From NCBI GenBank assembly GCA_002398405.1, contig DGYN01000127.1, forward strand, positions 1 through 30,252: a stretch of DNA of 30,252 bases, in the 5' to 3' direction. The stretch's first letter is position 1; the number at the start of each line of letters is the position of its first letter. The DNA comes from Caulobacteraceae bacterium UBA5005 (GTDB lineage: Bacteria > Pseudomonadota > Alphaproteobacteria > Caulobacterales > Caulobacteraceae). The position numbers were made by a program, and so were the translations under genes. The notes under the pieces are model-generated. The model had not been told where the DNA came from, ran no database searches, and was given only the letters and a program-made list of their open reading frames with translations. Below are positions 6,568 through 14,083 of this stretch, piece by piece.

Positions 6568-7323
6568 CTAGAGGTGGCGAACCGAGCCGTGGTCGTAAGC
6601 TTCGACGTCGACGGCCAGCGGGGCGCCATGGACATCGATGTCGCCATGGTTGCGGGCCCGGCCGCGCAGGCTCTTGGTGGCGCGGACACTGACGTCGGCG
6701 TGGTCGCTCGACTCGACGCGCGCCGCGCCGCAATCCATTTCGCGGCCAATCACCTCGGCGTGGGACGAGGCGGTCAGCGCCAGGCTGTCGCACCGGCCGC
6801 GATAGGTGAGGTCGCCGTGGTCATGGGCGTTGACCGTAAGGACGCCGGCGGTGATCTCGCCGGTCAGGTCGCCGTGGCCGCTGGCGGCGAGCGCCAGGGT
6901 GCGGACGTTGAAGGCGCCGCTGACCTTGCCGTGGTCGCGGGCGACGACGCTGAGGCTGTCGGACGAGACGTTGGCGGAAACCCGCGCGTGGTTCCGGGCG
7001 GTGATCCTGGTGAAGGCCGGCGCAATGACCGTGATGGTGTAGCGCGGCGGATCCCTGAATTGCCACCAGTTTCCAATGTAGTCGCCCCGGCGGGAGGCGA
7101 TCAGGGTCGACCCGCGGACAGACAGCACCACGTGGTCGAAGCGGCCGAAAGGCTCTTCCACCGTCACCGAATAGGCGTCGCCCTGGCGTACGATGACCCG
7201 CACGTGGTTGGAGGCTTCGACCTCAGTGAAATTCGCCAGGTTGTAGCGGTTGGTCCCTGCGCTGGCGGGGATGGCGCAAACGCTTAAGGCCGTGGCGGCG
7301 AGCAGAATTCCCAGGCGCTTCAT
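6568..7323 (-). CDS. Exported GIN/DUF2807-like repeat protein with histidine ladder
   Basis: This 251-residue protein starts MKRLGILLAATALSVCAIPASA, a clean Sec signal peptide cut near residue 22, so it is periplasmic or surface-exposed. The rest resembles the GIN/DUF2807 fold, short beta repeats stacked as a solenoid. Instead of the usual Gly-Ser turns, each turn carries a His flanked by Asp, Asn, Ser or Gly and followed by Gly or Ala, as in NHARVSA, DHGKVSG, GHGDLTG, DHGDLTY, SHAEVIG and DHADVSV. His residues fall at 112, 131, 150, 169, 188, 208, 226 and 245, a period of 18-20. ATG 7323 has GGAG upstream. The fold is moderately certain; function is unknown. Confidence 0.75.
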   Translation of the reverse strand: MKRLGILLAATALSVCAIPASAGTNRYNLANFTEVEASNHVRVIVRQGDAYSVTVEEPFGRFDHVVLSVRGSTLIASRRGDYIGNWWQFRDPPRYTITVIAPAFTRITARNHARVSANVSSDSLSVVARDHGKVSGAFNVRTLALAASGHGDLTGEITAGVLTVNAHDHGDLTYRGRCDSLALTASSHAEVIGREMDCGAARVESSDHADVSVRATKSLRGRARNHGDIDVHGAPLAVDVEAYDHGSVRHL

Positions 7324-7432
7324 GGTTTTGTCTCCAATTGCCGGCGCCGCGCGGAACGAGGCCTTCAGGTTTAGTGGCAGTGAAGAGGGCATTTGGATGC
7401 GGGGAGCTTCGATCGAGCGCCGCGAAACCGAG

Positions 7433-7461
7433 AAAATCCTTTCCCGTAGGGGAAGGATTTT
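7433..7461 (-). terminator. Hairpin downstream of rlmE, probable terminator
   Basis: AAAATCCTT (7433-7441) and AAGGATTTT (7453-7461) pair perfectly, with CCC/GGG completing the inner stem around a 3-nt loop. The one inner mismatch on the minus strand is a wobble pair on the plus strand. The minus-strand RNA ends in UUUU, so it can end rlmE transcripts. A smaller stem, CTGAG (7474-7478) with CTCAG (7483-7487), closes a UUCG loop on the minus strand at the rlmE stop codon. Confidence 0.5.
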
Positions 7462-7483
7462 TGAGGAGGGCGTCTGAGCGAAC

Positions 7484-8185
7484 TCAGCCCTTAAACCCCG
7501 TCGCCACCAGATAGACCTCGGAGCTGCCCGAGCGGCTGGCCTTGGGTTTGACATGCTGGACCTTGGTGAAGCGGGTTTTCAGGCGGCCGAGGACTTCGGC
7601 GGTCTCCCCGCCCTGGAAGGCCTTGGCGACGAAGGCGCCGCCGGGCTTGAGGACTTCGGAGGCGAAGTCGGCGGCGGCCTCGATCAGACCGACGATGCGC
7701 AGGTGGTCGGTCTGTTTGTGGCCGGTGGTGTTGGCGGCCATGTCGGAGAGCACGAGGTCGGCGGGGCCGCCGAGGAGTTCGATCAGGCGGGGGCCGCAGT
7801 CGGGGTGGGTGAAGTCCATCTGGATCAGTTCGGCGGGCGGCAAGGGGTCGATGACCAGCAGATCGACGCCCACCACCCTGCCCGCCCCGCGCTGCAGGGC
7901 AATCTGCACCCAGCCGCCGGGGGCGGCGCCCAGGTCGATGATGCGGCTGCCACGGTGGATCAGGCCAAAGCGGTCGTCGAGTTCGGCGAATTTGTAGGCG
8001 GCGCGGGAGCGGTAACCCTCGGCGCGGGCCCGGGCGGCGAAGGGGTCGTTGATCTGGCGTTCCAGCCACGCCTGCTGCGAGGAGGTGCGGCCCTTGGCGG
8101 TTTTCAGGCGCGCGGGCGTGGCGCGGGCTTCGCCGCCGCCGGGCGGTTTGACCATGCGCTTTCTAGGAGGAGGCTCGTCGCTCAT
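7484..8185 (-). CDS. rlmE: 23S rRNA 2'-O-methyltransferase RlmE (FtsJ/RrmJ)
   Basis: RlmE methylates the ribose 2'-OH of U2552 in the 23S A-loop during late large-subunit assembly. This 233-residue protein shows the K-D-K-E catalytic tetrad: Lys65 (RSRAAYK), Asp148 (LSDMAANTTG), Lys188 (FVAKAFQGGE) and Glu223 (SSEVYLVA). SAM motif I is IIDLGAAPGGW at 82-92. A basic, Pro/Gly-rich extension of about 35 residues precedes the core and may bind RNA. The ATG overlaps the stop of the upstream ppx/gppA gene as ATGA. A hairpin terminator follows about 25 nt after the stop. Confidence 0.94.
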   Translation of the reverse strand: MSDEPPPRKRMVKPPGGGEARATPARLKTAKGRTSSQQAWLERQINDPFAARARAEGYRSRAAYKFAELDDRFGLIHRGSRIIDLGAAPGGWVQIALQRGAGRVVGVDLLVIDPLPPAELIQMDFTHPDCGPRLIELLGGPADLVLSDMAANTTGHKQTDHLRIVGLIEAAADFASEVLKPGGAFVAKAFQGGETAEVLGRLKTRFTKVQHVKPKASRSGSSEVYLVATGFKG

Positions 8186-9309
8186 GCTGCGGTCTGGGCG
8201 GCGGCCGGGGCGGGGCCGCGCCGTCTACGCCGTCTGCGGCGGCGCTTGCCCGCGCCGGCCATCAGGGACAGCAGCAGGCCTTCACGCAGGCCGCGGTCGG
8301 CGACGCGGGCGCGGGCGCAGGGCCATTCCTCCTGTACAGCGCGCAGGATGGCGGCGCCGGCCAAAACCAGGTCGGCGCGATCGGGGCCGATGCAGGGCTC
8401 CTGGGCCCGGCCTTCGGGGGTGAGGGCCAGGAGCTTGTCGGTCACGGCCCGGCAGTCGGCTTCGGTGAGCCACAGCCCGTCGACCTGGGCGCGGTCATAG
8501 CGGCGAAGGCCCAGGTGCACGCCGGCCAGGCTGGTGATGGCGCCGGAGGTGCCGACCAAGTGGGTGCGGCCGCGAGCGAAGACCTCGCGCAACTTTTCGG
8601 CGTGAGGAAAGCCGACGACTCGGGCCCGGACATCCTCGACCATGGCCTCGAACCAATCGGCCCGCGAGGCCTCCGGATAGCGTTCAGCGAGGCTGACGAC
8701 GCCGACGGGCATGGAAAGCCAGGCGCGGATCGGCAGGCGATGGGGCTCGAAACGGCGCTGCTGGCCGTCGAGGCCCGGATCGGTCAGGTCGACCCAGGAA
8801 AGCTCGGTCGAACCGCCGCCGACGTCGATGACCAGGGCCGCTTCCGCGCCATCGCGATCGAAGAGGTTAAGGCAGCCAGCCACCGAAAGCTGGGCCTCCT
8901 GCTTGGGGCTGATGACTTCGAGAGCCAGGCCGGTTTCCTCCTTCACCCGGGCGAGGAACTCGGGGCCGTTGTCGGCCGAGCGGCAGGCTTGGGTGGCGAT
9001 GGCGCGAAGGGCTGTGATCTTGCGGCGGGAAAGGCGCTCGGCGCAGGTCTTCAGGGCGGCCAGAGCCCGGGTCATGGCCCCTTCCTGCAGGCGGCCGGTG
9101 CCGGTCATGCCTTCGCCCAGGCGCACGATGCGGGAATAGGCCTCGACGATGCGGAAGCCGCCCACCGTCGGTGCGGCGATCAGCAGCCGGCAGTTATTCG
9201 TGCCAAGATCCAGCGCCGCATAACACGGGCTTTCGCCTCGTCCGGTCCGCCCGCGAACCCCGTCGCGGTGGTCTCGGCGGGCGTCGGGCGTCAACGGCGC
9301 CTGCGACAT
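8182..9309 (-). CDS. Ppx/GppA-family phosphatase
   Basis: This 375-residue protein belongs to the exopolyphosphatase/pppGpp-phosphatase family of the actin-like ATPase superfamily. Phosphate loop 1 is LDLGTNNCRLLI (about 33-44) and phosphate loop 2 is IDVGGGSTEL (161-170). The likely catalytic Glu is Glu138 (SPKQEAQLS). It has only the N-terminal pair of actin-like subdomains and lacks the long C-terminal helical domain of E. coli Ppx or GppA. The C-terminus carries an unbroken run of nine arginines after AGK and then an Ala/Pro tail. Substrate (polyphosphate or pppGpp) cannot be decided. It is translationally coupled to rlmE, linking a stringent-response or polyphosphate enzyme to ribosome maturation. 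Confidence 0.9.
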   Translation of the reverse strand: MSQAPLTPDARRDHRDGVRGRTGRGESPCYAALDLGTNNCRLLIAAPTVGGFRIVEAYSRIVRLGEGMTGTGRLQEGAMTRALAALKTCAERLSRRKITALRAIATQACRSADNGPEFLARVKEETGLALEVISPKQEAQLSVAGCLNLFDRDGAEAALVIDVGGGSTELSWVDLTDPGLDGQQRRFEPHRLPIRAWLSMPVGVVSLAERYPEASRADWFEAMVEDVRARVVGFPHAEKLREVFARGRTHLVGTSGAITSLAGVHLGLRRYDRAQVDGLWLTEADCRAVTDKLLALTPEGRAQEPCIGPDRADLVLAGAAILRAVQEEWPCARARVADRGLREGLLLSLMAGAGKRRRRRRRRRGPAPAAAQTAA

Positions 9310-9432
9310 CCAACTCGCTTTTGTCCAAAGACCGGGACATCCGGCCTCGTTTCAAGCGAGACTGTAGCAGAAGTCAGCAGAAGGGATACGTTCACTTTCC
9401 AGTCAGGCGGGCCGTGCTAAGGTCAAGCCGTT

Positions 9433-9768
9433 ATGATCAACAGACTCGCCAAATTCGGTATCGGCCAAGTGGTCAAGCACCGGGTGTTTCCCTTCCGGGG
9501 CGTGATCTTCGACGTCGACCCGACGTTCAACAACACCGAGGAATGGTGGCTGTCGATCCCGGAGGAAGTGCGTCCGACCAAGGACCAGCCCTTCTACCAC
9601 CTGCTGGCCGAGAACGATCAGAACTCCTACGTGGCCTATGTGTCCGAGCAGAACCTGCTGCCGGACGAGACCGGCGAACCGGTCGGCCACCCGCACACCA
9701 GCCTGATTTTCGAAGGCTTCGACGCGGACCACAGCCAGTACAAGCTTAGGCCCAGGATCAGTCACTAA
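9433..9768 (+). CDS. hspQ: Heat shock protein HspQ
   Basis: HspQ is a small hemimethylated-DNA-binding-domain protein that in E. coli binds and activates Lon protease and was first found through DnaA degradation. This 111-residue protein matches the family length and motifs: AKFGIGQVVKHRVFPFRGVI, FDVDPTF, PFYHLLAEN and YVAYVSEQNL. The ATG has a weak AAGG about 10 nt upstream. It is a single-gene unit divergent from ppx/gppA, and I see no clear heat-shock (sigma32) promoter in the 123-bp gap. It converges on tamB with an inverted pair of REP-like elements between. Confidence 0.93.
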   Translation: MINRLAKFGIGQVVKHRVFPFRGVIFDVDPTFNNTEEWWLSIPEEVRPTKDQPFYHLLAENDQNSYVAYVSEQNLLPDETGEPVGHPHTSLIFEGFDADHSQYKLRPRISH

Positions 9769-9770
9769 AC

Positions 9771-9807
9771 CGTCACCCCCCGGACCTGTTCCGGGGGCCG
9801 GACGATG
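9771..9807 (+). repeat. REP-like element, copy A
   Basis: This is a GC-rich dyad of the form GTCACCCCCCGGACC, TGTTC, then CGGGGGCCGGACGATG, 2 nt after the hspQ stop. The inner arms CCCCCGGA and TCCGGGGG pair to form a strong hairpin. A near-identical copy lies inverted at 9850-9885. Such intergenic dyads recur widely in alphaproteobacterial genomes. Here it probably serves as the hspQ transcription end. Confidence 0.7.
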
Positions 9808-9849
9808 GCCCAGGCTGTGCGCCTATCACTAACAACGATCTGAGCGGCG

Positions 9850-9885
9850 GATGACCCGGCCCCCAGAATAAGTCCGGGGGTGACG
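9850..9885 (-). repeat. REP-like element, copy B (inverted)
   Basis: Read on the minus strand this starts CGTCACCCCCGGACTTATTC and continues TGGGGGCCGGGTCATC. It matches copy A at about 30 of 36 positions, in opposite orientation, and ends 1 bp before the tamB stop codon. The two copies can pair with each other or each fold alone, giving a bidirectional terminator between convergent hspQ and tamB. Confidence 0.7.
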
Positions 9886-9886
9886 A

Positions 9887-12800
9887 TCATTTCGCCGGCT
9901 CCGGCCCTCTGCGGCCCGACTCGCGGCGCCAGCGGACGGAAAGGCGCGTGTCGCCGGCCTGGCTGACACGGCTGACAACGGCGAGGTTGCGGCGCACGCG
10001 CCATTCCACCTGGACAGACGCGCCCTCGCGGCCGCCGCCGGTGAGTTCCAGATAGACATCATCGGTCAGGTACTTGCCGCCGGAGATGGTGAAGCCGCCG
10101 GCGGATTCTCCGCCGCCGCCGAAGGACAGGCGGTCGAGACCCGCGAGGCCCCGCAGGCCGCCGATGACATCGAAACCGCCGCCCGTGGCGAGCGCGGCCA
10201 GCGAGGCGGCGAGTTGGGCGGCCTCCACGGGGGTCAATTGCGAGGCTGAGCGGCCGAACAGCACCTGGGCGAGGACCTCGTCCTGGGGCAGGACCGGGCG
10301 TGAGGTCAGGGTGATCTCGGGCTTGGCGGCGGTGCCGCGCACCTGGATAACGGCGGTGAGCGTCGGATCCTCGCGGGTGGCGGTGAGATTAAGGCGGATG
10401 CGCTCGGCGGAGGTGGAAAGGTAGACGACGCCGGAGTCGTCGAACTCAAAGCGCTTGCCGGCGAAGTCGTATTCCCCGCGGACGATGCGGGCCTCGCCGG
10501 TGAGCTGGGGGGCGCTGGTGGTGCCGCCGACGTGGGCGTTCAGGGATAGTTCGGCATTGAGCCCCCTGCCCCGCACGAAGACTCGCCGGGGGGCGGTGAG
10601 GGTGACGTCGAGGGCGACGGACGGGCCGCGGCCGATAGGGGCGGTGAAGACGTCAGCGCGGCTTTCCGGAACGTTGATCTCGACCACCTGCCAGGGAACG
10701 ACGCCGGAGGGGGTGGGCGGGTCGGCGACAATGTCGGCGCGGTCGATAGTGAGCTTGCCGGTGAGGGTCGCCTTGCCGTCGGCGCCGCGGGTGACGGTGA
10801 CGGAGCCGCTGGCCTCGGCCTCGGCCATGTCGTTGTCGATGACCAGGAAGCTCTGGGCCGTCAGGTTGAAGGTCGAGGCGCCCGCGCGGTCGAGGGAAAT
10901 CCTGCCCTGACCGTTGAGCGTCCCGTTGCCGGCGTCCTGGCCGGTGAAGCGGGTGACGGTGATGGAGTCGTTGGCAAGATCCGCCGCCAGGGAAACATTG
11001 CGCAGCTTCAGGCCGGTGGCGAAGTCCTCCAGCCGGCCGTTGGCGAGCTGGGCCGATCCGGTGACGCGGGGCTCATTGAGGGTGCCAGCGATCACGCCGT
11101 GCGCGGTGGCTCTGCCCGCCAGCGTGCGTGCGCCGCCGTAGAACAGGTCCCAGATGGGTTGCAGTTCGCCGTCGATGTCGAACTGGCCCTGGATCGGCCG
11201 GGTGCGGTTGATGGCGACGCGGAAAGGCGAGGCGCTGGCCTCGGCGGGCAGAACCAAGTTGGCTGACGAGCGCAGGCCGCCGCCGCCGGTGGCCCGCGCG
11301 TCAACTGTCAGGCGGTTTCCGGCGAGAGCGGCGGTGACGACGCCGTCGATGGCGAGATCGGTTGGGCCGTCACGGCTGCGGAAATCGTCGAGCTTGGCTT
11401 CCATCTGGCCGGCCAGGGTCGCGCCCCGGCCGGACGCGCTGAGCGTTCCGTCGATGCGCCCCAAAAGGTCCGGAGAGAAGACGCTGACGTCGACGCCGGC
11501 GAGGGTGGCGCGAATATCGGTCTGTTCGTCCCGGATGCGGGCGTTGATGTCAGCGCGGCCGCCGCCCACCGAAAGGGCCGCCACGGCGGACTGCTCACCG
11601 CCGCCGAAGGCCACGGTCATGGGTTCAAGGGTCCTGATCTGCACCTTGTTGACCTTGCCCTGGCCGCCAAAGGTCACCGTCCACTTGTTGTCGAGGTTGG
11701 AGGCGACACCGGAGCCGTCGGCGACAATGGGCATGTCGCCCCGCTGGATGTCGGCCTTCACGGTGTAGGGCATGCGCGAGAGCGGGCCCTGTGCGGTCAG
11801 TGTCGCCGAACGGATCGAGAAGTCCTGATCCTTCAACCGGACATCGTTGGCGGTGAGGCTGATGGTCCCCTGCGGCCCGCCGGCCTGGTCGACGATACGC
11901 ACCGTCCCCTGGGCGCGCCCAGAGGCGATGAAGGCGCCGGGGACGACAGCCAGTTGCAGGTCGGCGCGGGAAGGTTCGCCATCCCGCAGAGAGAGGGAGC
12001 CCAGCGCGGTGAGGCCGCCGGCCTTAGCGTCGATCTCGGAAAGGTCGAGGCCGCCTTCGCGGAAGTTGAACTTCGCGGCGCCGGACGCCTCGCCGTAGTT
12101 GGAGCCGCTGGTCAGGCGGAAGGCGCCGTCCGTGCCGCCGGGCCCCCGCGCGAAGGTCAGGGCGAGGTTGGCGCCGGCGAGATCGAGCGGACCGACATCG
12201 ATGGCGTCGATCCGGGCTTTCAGGTCGGCGCGGGGCTCGGAGATCGTGCCGACGACCGCGCCGTCGCCATCGACCTTGCCGGCGATCTCCACCGGGCCGG
12301 CCGAGAACGGACCCAGGGCTCGCCAATCGAAGGTGAACCTGACGGTCTGCTGCGGGCCATAAATCCCTGCGGCCTTCACGTCCCCCGCCTTGCCCTGCAC
12401 ATCAAGGCGAGCGAAATTCCAGGCGCCCTTGTTGAGGGTCGCCTTGGCCTGGACCTTAGGCGCAGGCCCGAGCAGGCGGTCGAGTTCAGCCATGCCGGTG
12501 GCGAATTCGCGGCCCGTGGCGTCGGCGGTGAAGGTCCAGGGCGAGCCCTTGCCCGCGGCGGCCGACCATTTGGCGTTGATACGGCCGGCGGCGCCATTCC
12601 GGGCCTGGGCGAGATTCCACAGCTCGACATCCCCGTCGAAGGATAGGCCGCCCAGGAGGGTGCGGTTTCCCTTGGCCTTGAGGTCAAAGCCGTTGCCGCG
12701 GCCGGTGAGCGAGCGGATCAGCAAGCGTCCGTCGGCCAGGCGAGAGAGCTTGATCGCGGCCCTGGGGCTGGCGCCCATCCAGGTGGCGAAGAGACCCGAT

Positions 12801-14083
12801 CCCCGGCCCCCACCGCCGGAAAGATCGGCGTCGAGCGTGAGTTCGCGCTTGGCCAGCCGAAGCTGGGCCGGACCCTTGGCGCGGCCGAGGGAATATTCAA
12901 AGAGTTTCAGATCGGCGATGTCGACATCGCCCTTGAGGGTGAAATCGCCAGGCGTCCCGGTGAGGCGGGCCTTCACGACGCCACCGCCCATGTCCGGGGT
13001 CTTGACGATGCGGGAGAGCTTTCCGATCCGGGCGTCGACGGCGAGGCCCCCGGGCGTGGTCTGATCGGAAGGCCGGACGGGGCCCTTGGCGGTGAGGACG
13101 ATGTTCTCGGATTTCAGATCGAGGACGAGGTCAAACACGCCCGATTGGGCGGTCCGCCGGCCGGTGGCGGTGAACTCGGCGACGGGGCCGAACATGGTGA
13201 CGATGCGCTTGAGGAGGGTGGAGGCGGAAAGCTCGGCCCGGCCGGCGGCGGTCAGGCCATTGGCGCCCCACGAACCCTTTGTGTCGAGCGGGGTCGCGGC
13301 GCCGGATTTGGCGAGGCCCAGGAACGTCCCGGCCTTTTGCGTGCCGTTGGCGCGGACGGTGAGCTGGAAGGGGCGGTCGGCGGGAAGGCCTACCGATCCG
13401 GCGATGGGGCCGCCCAGGGCCTCGACCGCATCGGCATTGATGATGAAGACCTGGTCGCGGCCGTACTTGAAGTCGGCTTTTACGAAATCGCCTTTGTGGA
13501 GCAGGCTTTCGGCCCCAATCGTCCCCTCCCCGCCGCCCTGGCGCTCGATCTCGAAGGCGGCGGCGAGGTTGAAATCACCCCGTTCGACCGAGAAGGCGGG
13601 CAGGGTCTCAAGGCGGGTCTTGAGGCTGTCGATATCGAAGGAGACCGGCAGGCCGGCGGACTTTTCCTTGGGCGTCAGGACCGGCCGGCGGATCAGGCGG
13701 ACGAGGTCGGCGCTCACCGTTTCGGCGTGCAGCTTGCGCCGGAAGAGCGGCATGTAGTCCCAGTCGACGGCGACGTTGCTGGCCTCGAGCCAGACCCCCT
13801 TCTCGTCGGCGATGGTCAGGCGGCGGACCTTGAAGGAATCCCAGATGTCGCCGGAGAGCCCCTCGATCTTCAGATTGCCGATGCGGCCGAGTTTGAGGCC
13901 GTCGGTCCTGGCCTCAATGAGCAACAGAACCCTGGGATTGAGGACCACATAGCGGCTGCCTATGGCGATCAGCCCCACCAGGGCGACCAGGGCGACGACC
14001 AGGGCCAGGAACCAGTGCAGCGCCGTACGCGGGCGCCTGATCCAGCGCGTCTTGACCGTCGGTGTGCCGATCTCCTCGGTCAA
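9887..14083 (-). CDS. tamB: Translocation and assembly module protein TamB
   Basis: TamB is a very large inner-membrane-anchored protein whose beta-taco body spans the periplasm to the outer membrane. It supports outer-membrane protein assembly with TamA and is now also linked to phospholipid transport (AsmA/YhdP/VPS13-like). This copy has 1398 residues. An N-terminal transmembrane helix lies at about 21-45 (WFLALVVALVALVGLIAIG). A long repetitive beta region follows, and the C-terminal DUF490/TamB domain includes GEYDFAGKRFEFDDSG and VLFGRSASQLTPVEAAQL. The only plausible start is TTG 14083, overlapping the tamA stop as TTGA. I see no Shine-Dalgarno site, so it likely depends on coupling. 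Confidence 0.93.
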   Translation of the reverse strand: MTEEIGTPTVKTRWIRRPRTALHWFLALVVALVALVGLIAIGSRYVVLNPRVLLLIEARTDGLKLGRIGNLKIEGLSGDIWDSFKVRRLTIADEKGVWLEASNVAVDWDYMPLFRRKLHAETVSADLVRLIRRPVLTPKEKSAGLPVSFDIDSLKTRLETLPAFSVERGDFNLAAAFEIERQGGGEGTIGAESLLHKGDFVKADFKYGRDQVFIINADAVEALGGPIAGSVGLPADRPFQLTVRANGTQKAGTFLGLAKSGAATPLDTKGSWGANGLTAAGRAELSASTLLKRIVTMFGPVAEFTATGRRTAQSGVFDLVLDLKSENIVLTAKGPVRPSDQTTPGGLAVDARIGKLSRIVKTPDMGGGVVKARLTGTPGDFTLKGDVDIADLKLFEYSLGRAKGPAQLRLAKRELTLDADLSGGGGRGSGLFATWMGASPRAAIKLSRLADGRLLIRSLTGRGNGFDLKAKGNRTLLGGLSFDGDVELWNLAQARNGAAGRINAKWSAAAGKGSPWTFTADATGREFATGMAELDRLLGPAPKVQAKATLNKGAWNFARLDVQGKAGDVKAAGIYGPQQTVRFTFDWRALGPFSAGPVEIAGKVDGDGAVVGTISEPRADLKARIDAIDVGPLDLAGANLALTFARGPGGTDGAFRLTSGSNYGEASGAAKFNFREGGLDLSEIDAKAGGLTALGSLSLRDGEPSRADLQLAVVPGAFIASGRAQGTVRIVDQAGGPQGTISLTANDVRLKDQDFSIRSATLTAQGPLSRMPYTVKADIQRGDMPIVADGSGVASNLDNKWTVTFGGQGKVNKVQIRTLEPMTVAFGGGEQSAVAALSVGGGRADINARIRDEQTDIRATLAGVDVSVFSPDLLGRIDGTLSASGRGATLAGQMEAKLDDFRSRDGPTDLAIDGVVTAALAGNRLTVDARATGGGGLRSSANLVLPAEASASPFRVAINRTRPIQGQFDIDGELQPIWDLFYGGARTLAGRATAHGVIAGTLNEPRVTGSAQLANGRLEDFATGLKLRNVSLAADLANDSITVTRFTGQDAGNGTLNGQGRISLDRAGASTFNLTAQSFLVIDNDMAEAEASGSVTVTRGADGKATLTGKLTIDRADIVADPPTPSGVVPWQVVEINVPESRADVFTAPIGRGPSVALDVTLTAPRRVFVRGRGLNAELSLNAHVGGTTSAPQLTGEARIVRGEYDFAGKRFEFDDSGVVYLSTSAERIRLNLTATREDPTLTAVIQVRGTAAKPEITLTSRPVLPQDEVLAQVLFGRSASQLTPVEAAQLAASLAALATGGGFDVIGGLRGLAGLDRLSFGGGGESAGGFTISGGKYLTDDVYLELTGGGREGASVQVEWRVRRNLAVVSRVSQAGDTRLSVRWRRESGRRGPEPAK

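Noticed and set aside
5748..6692. A 314-codon open frame opposite guaB
   Set aside because: It is the antisense of a highly conserved gene in a high-GC genome, where such long frames are common. Its translation is Gly/Asp/Val-rich with no family features and no ribosome-binding site.
6307..7287. A 326-codon plus-strand frame opposite guaB and the GIN-like gene
   Set aside because: It spans the antisense of two genes and the promoter between them, and its composition is that of a shadow frame.
7250..7477. A 75-codon plus-strand frame in the gap before the GIN-like gene
   Set aside because: It overlaps that gene's signal peptide in antisense and runs through the rlmE terminator hairpin. No ribosome-binding site or recognisable motif supports it.
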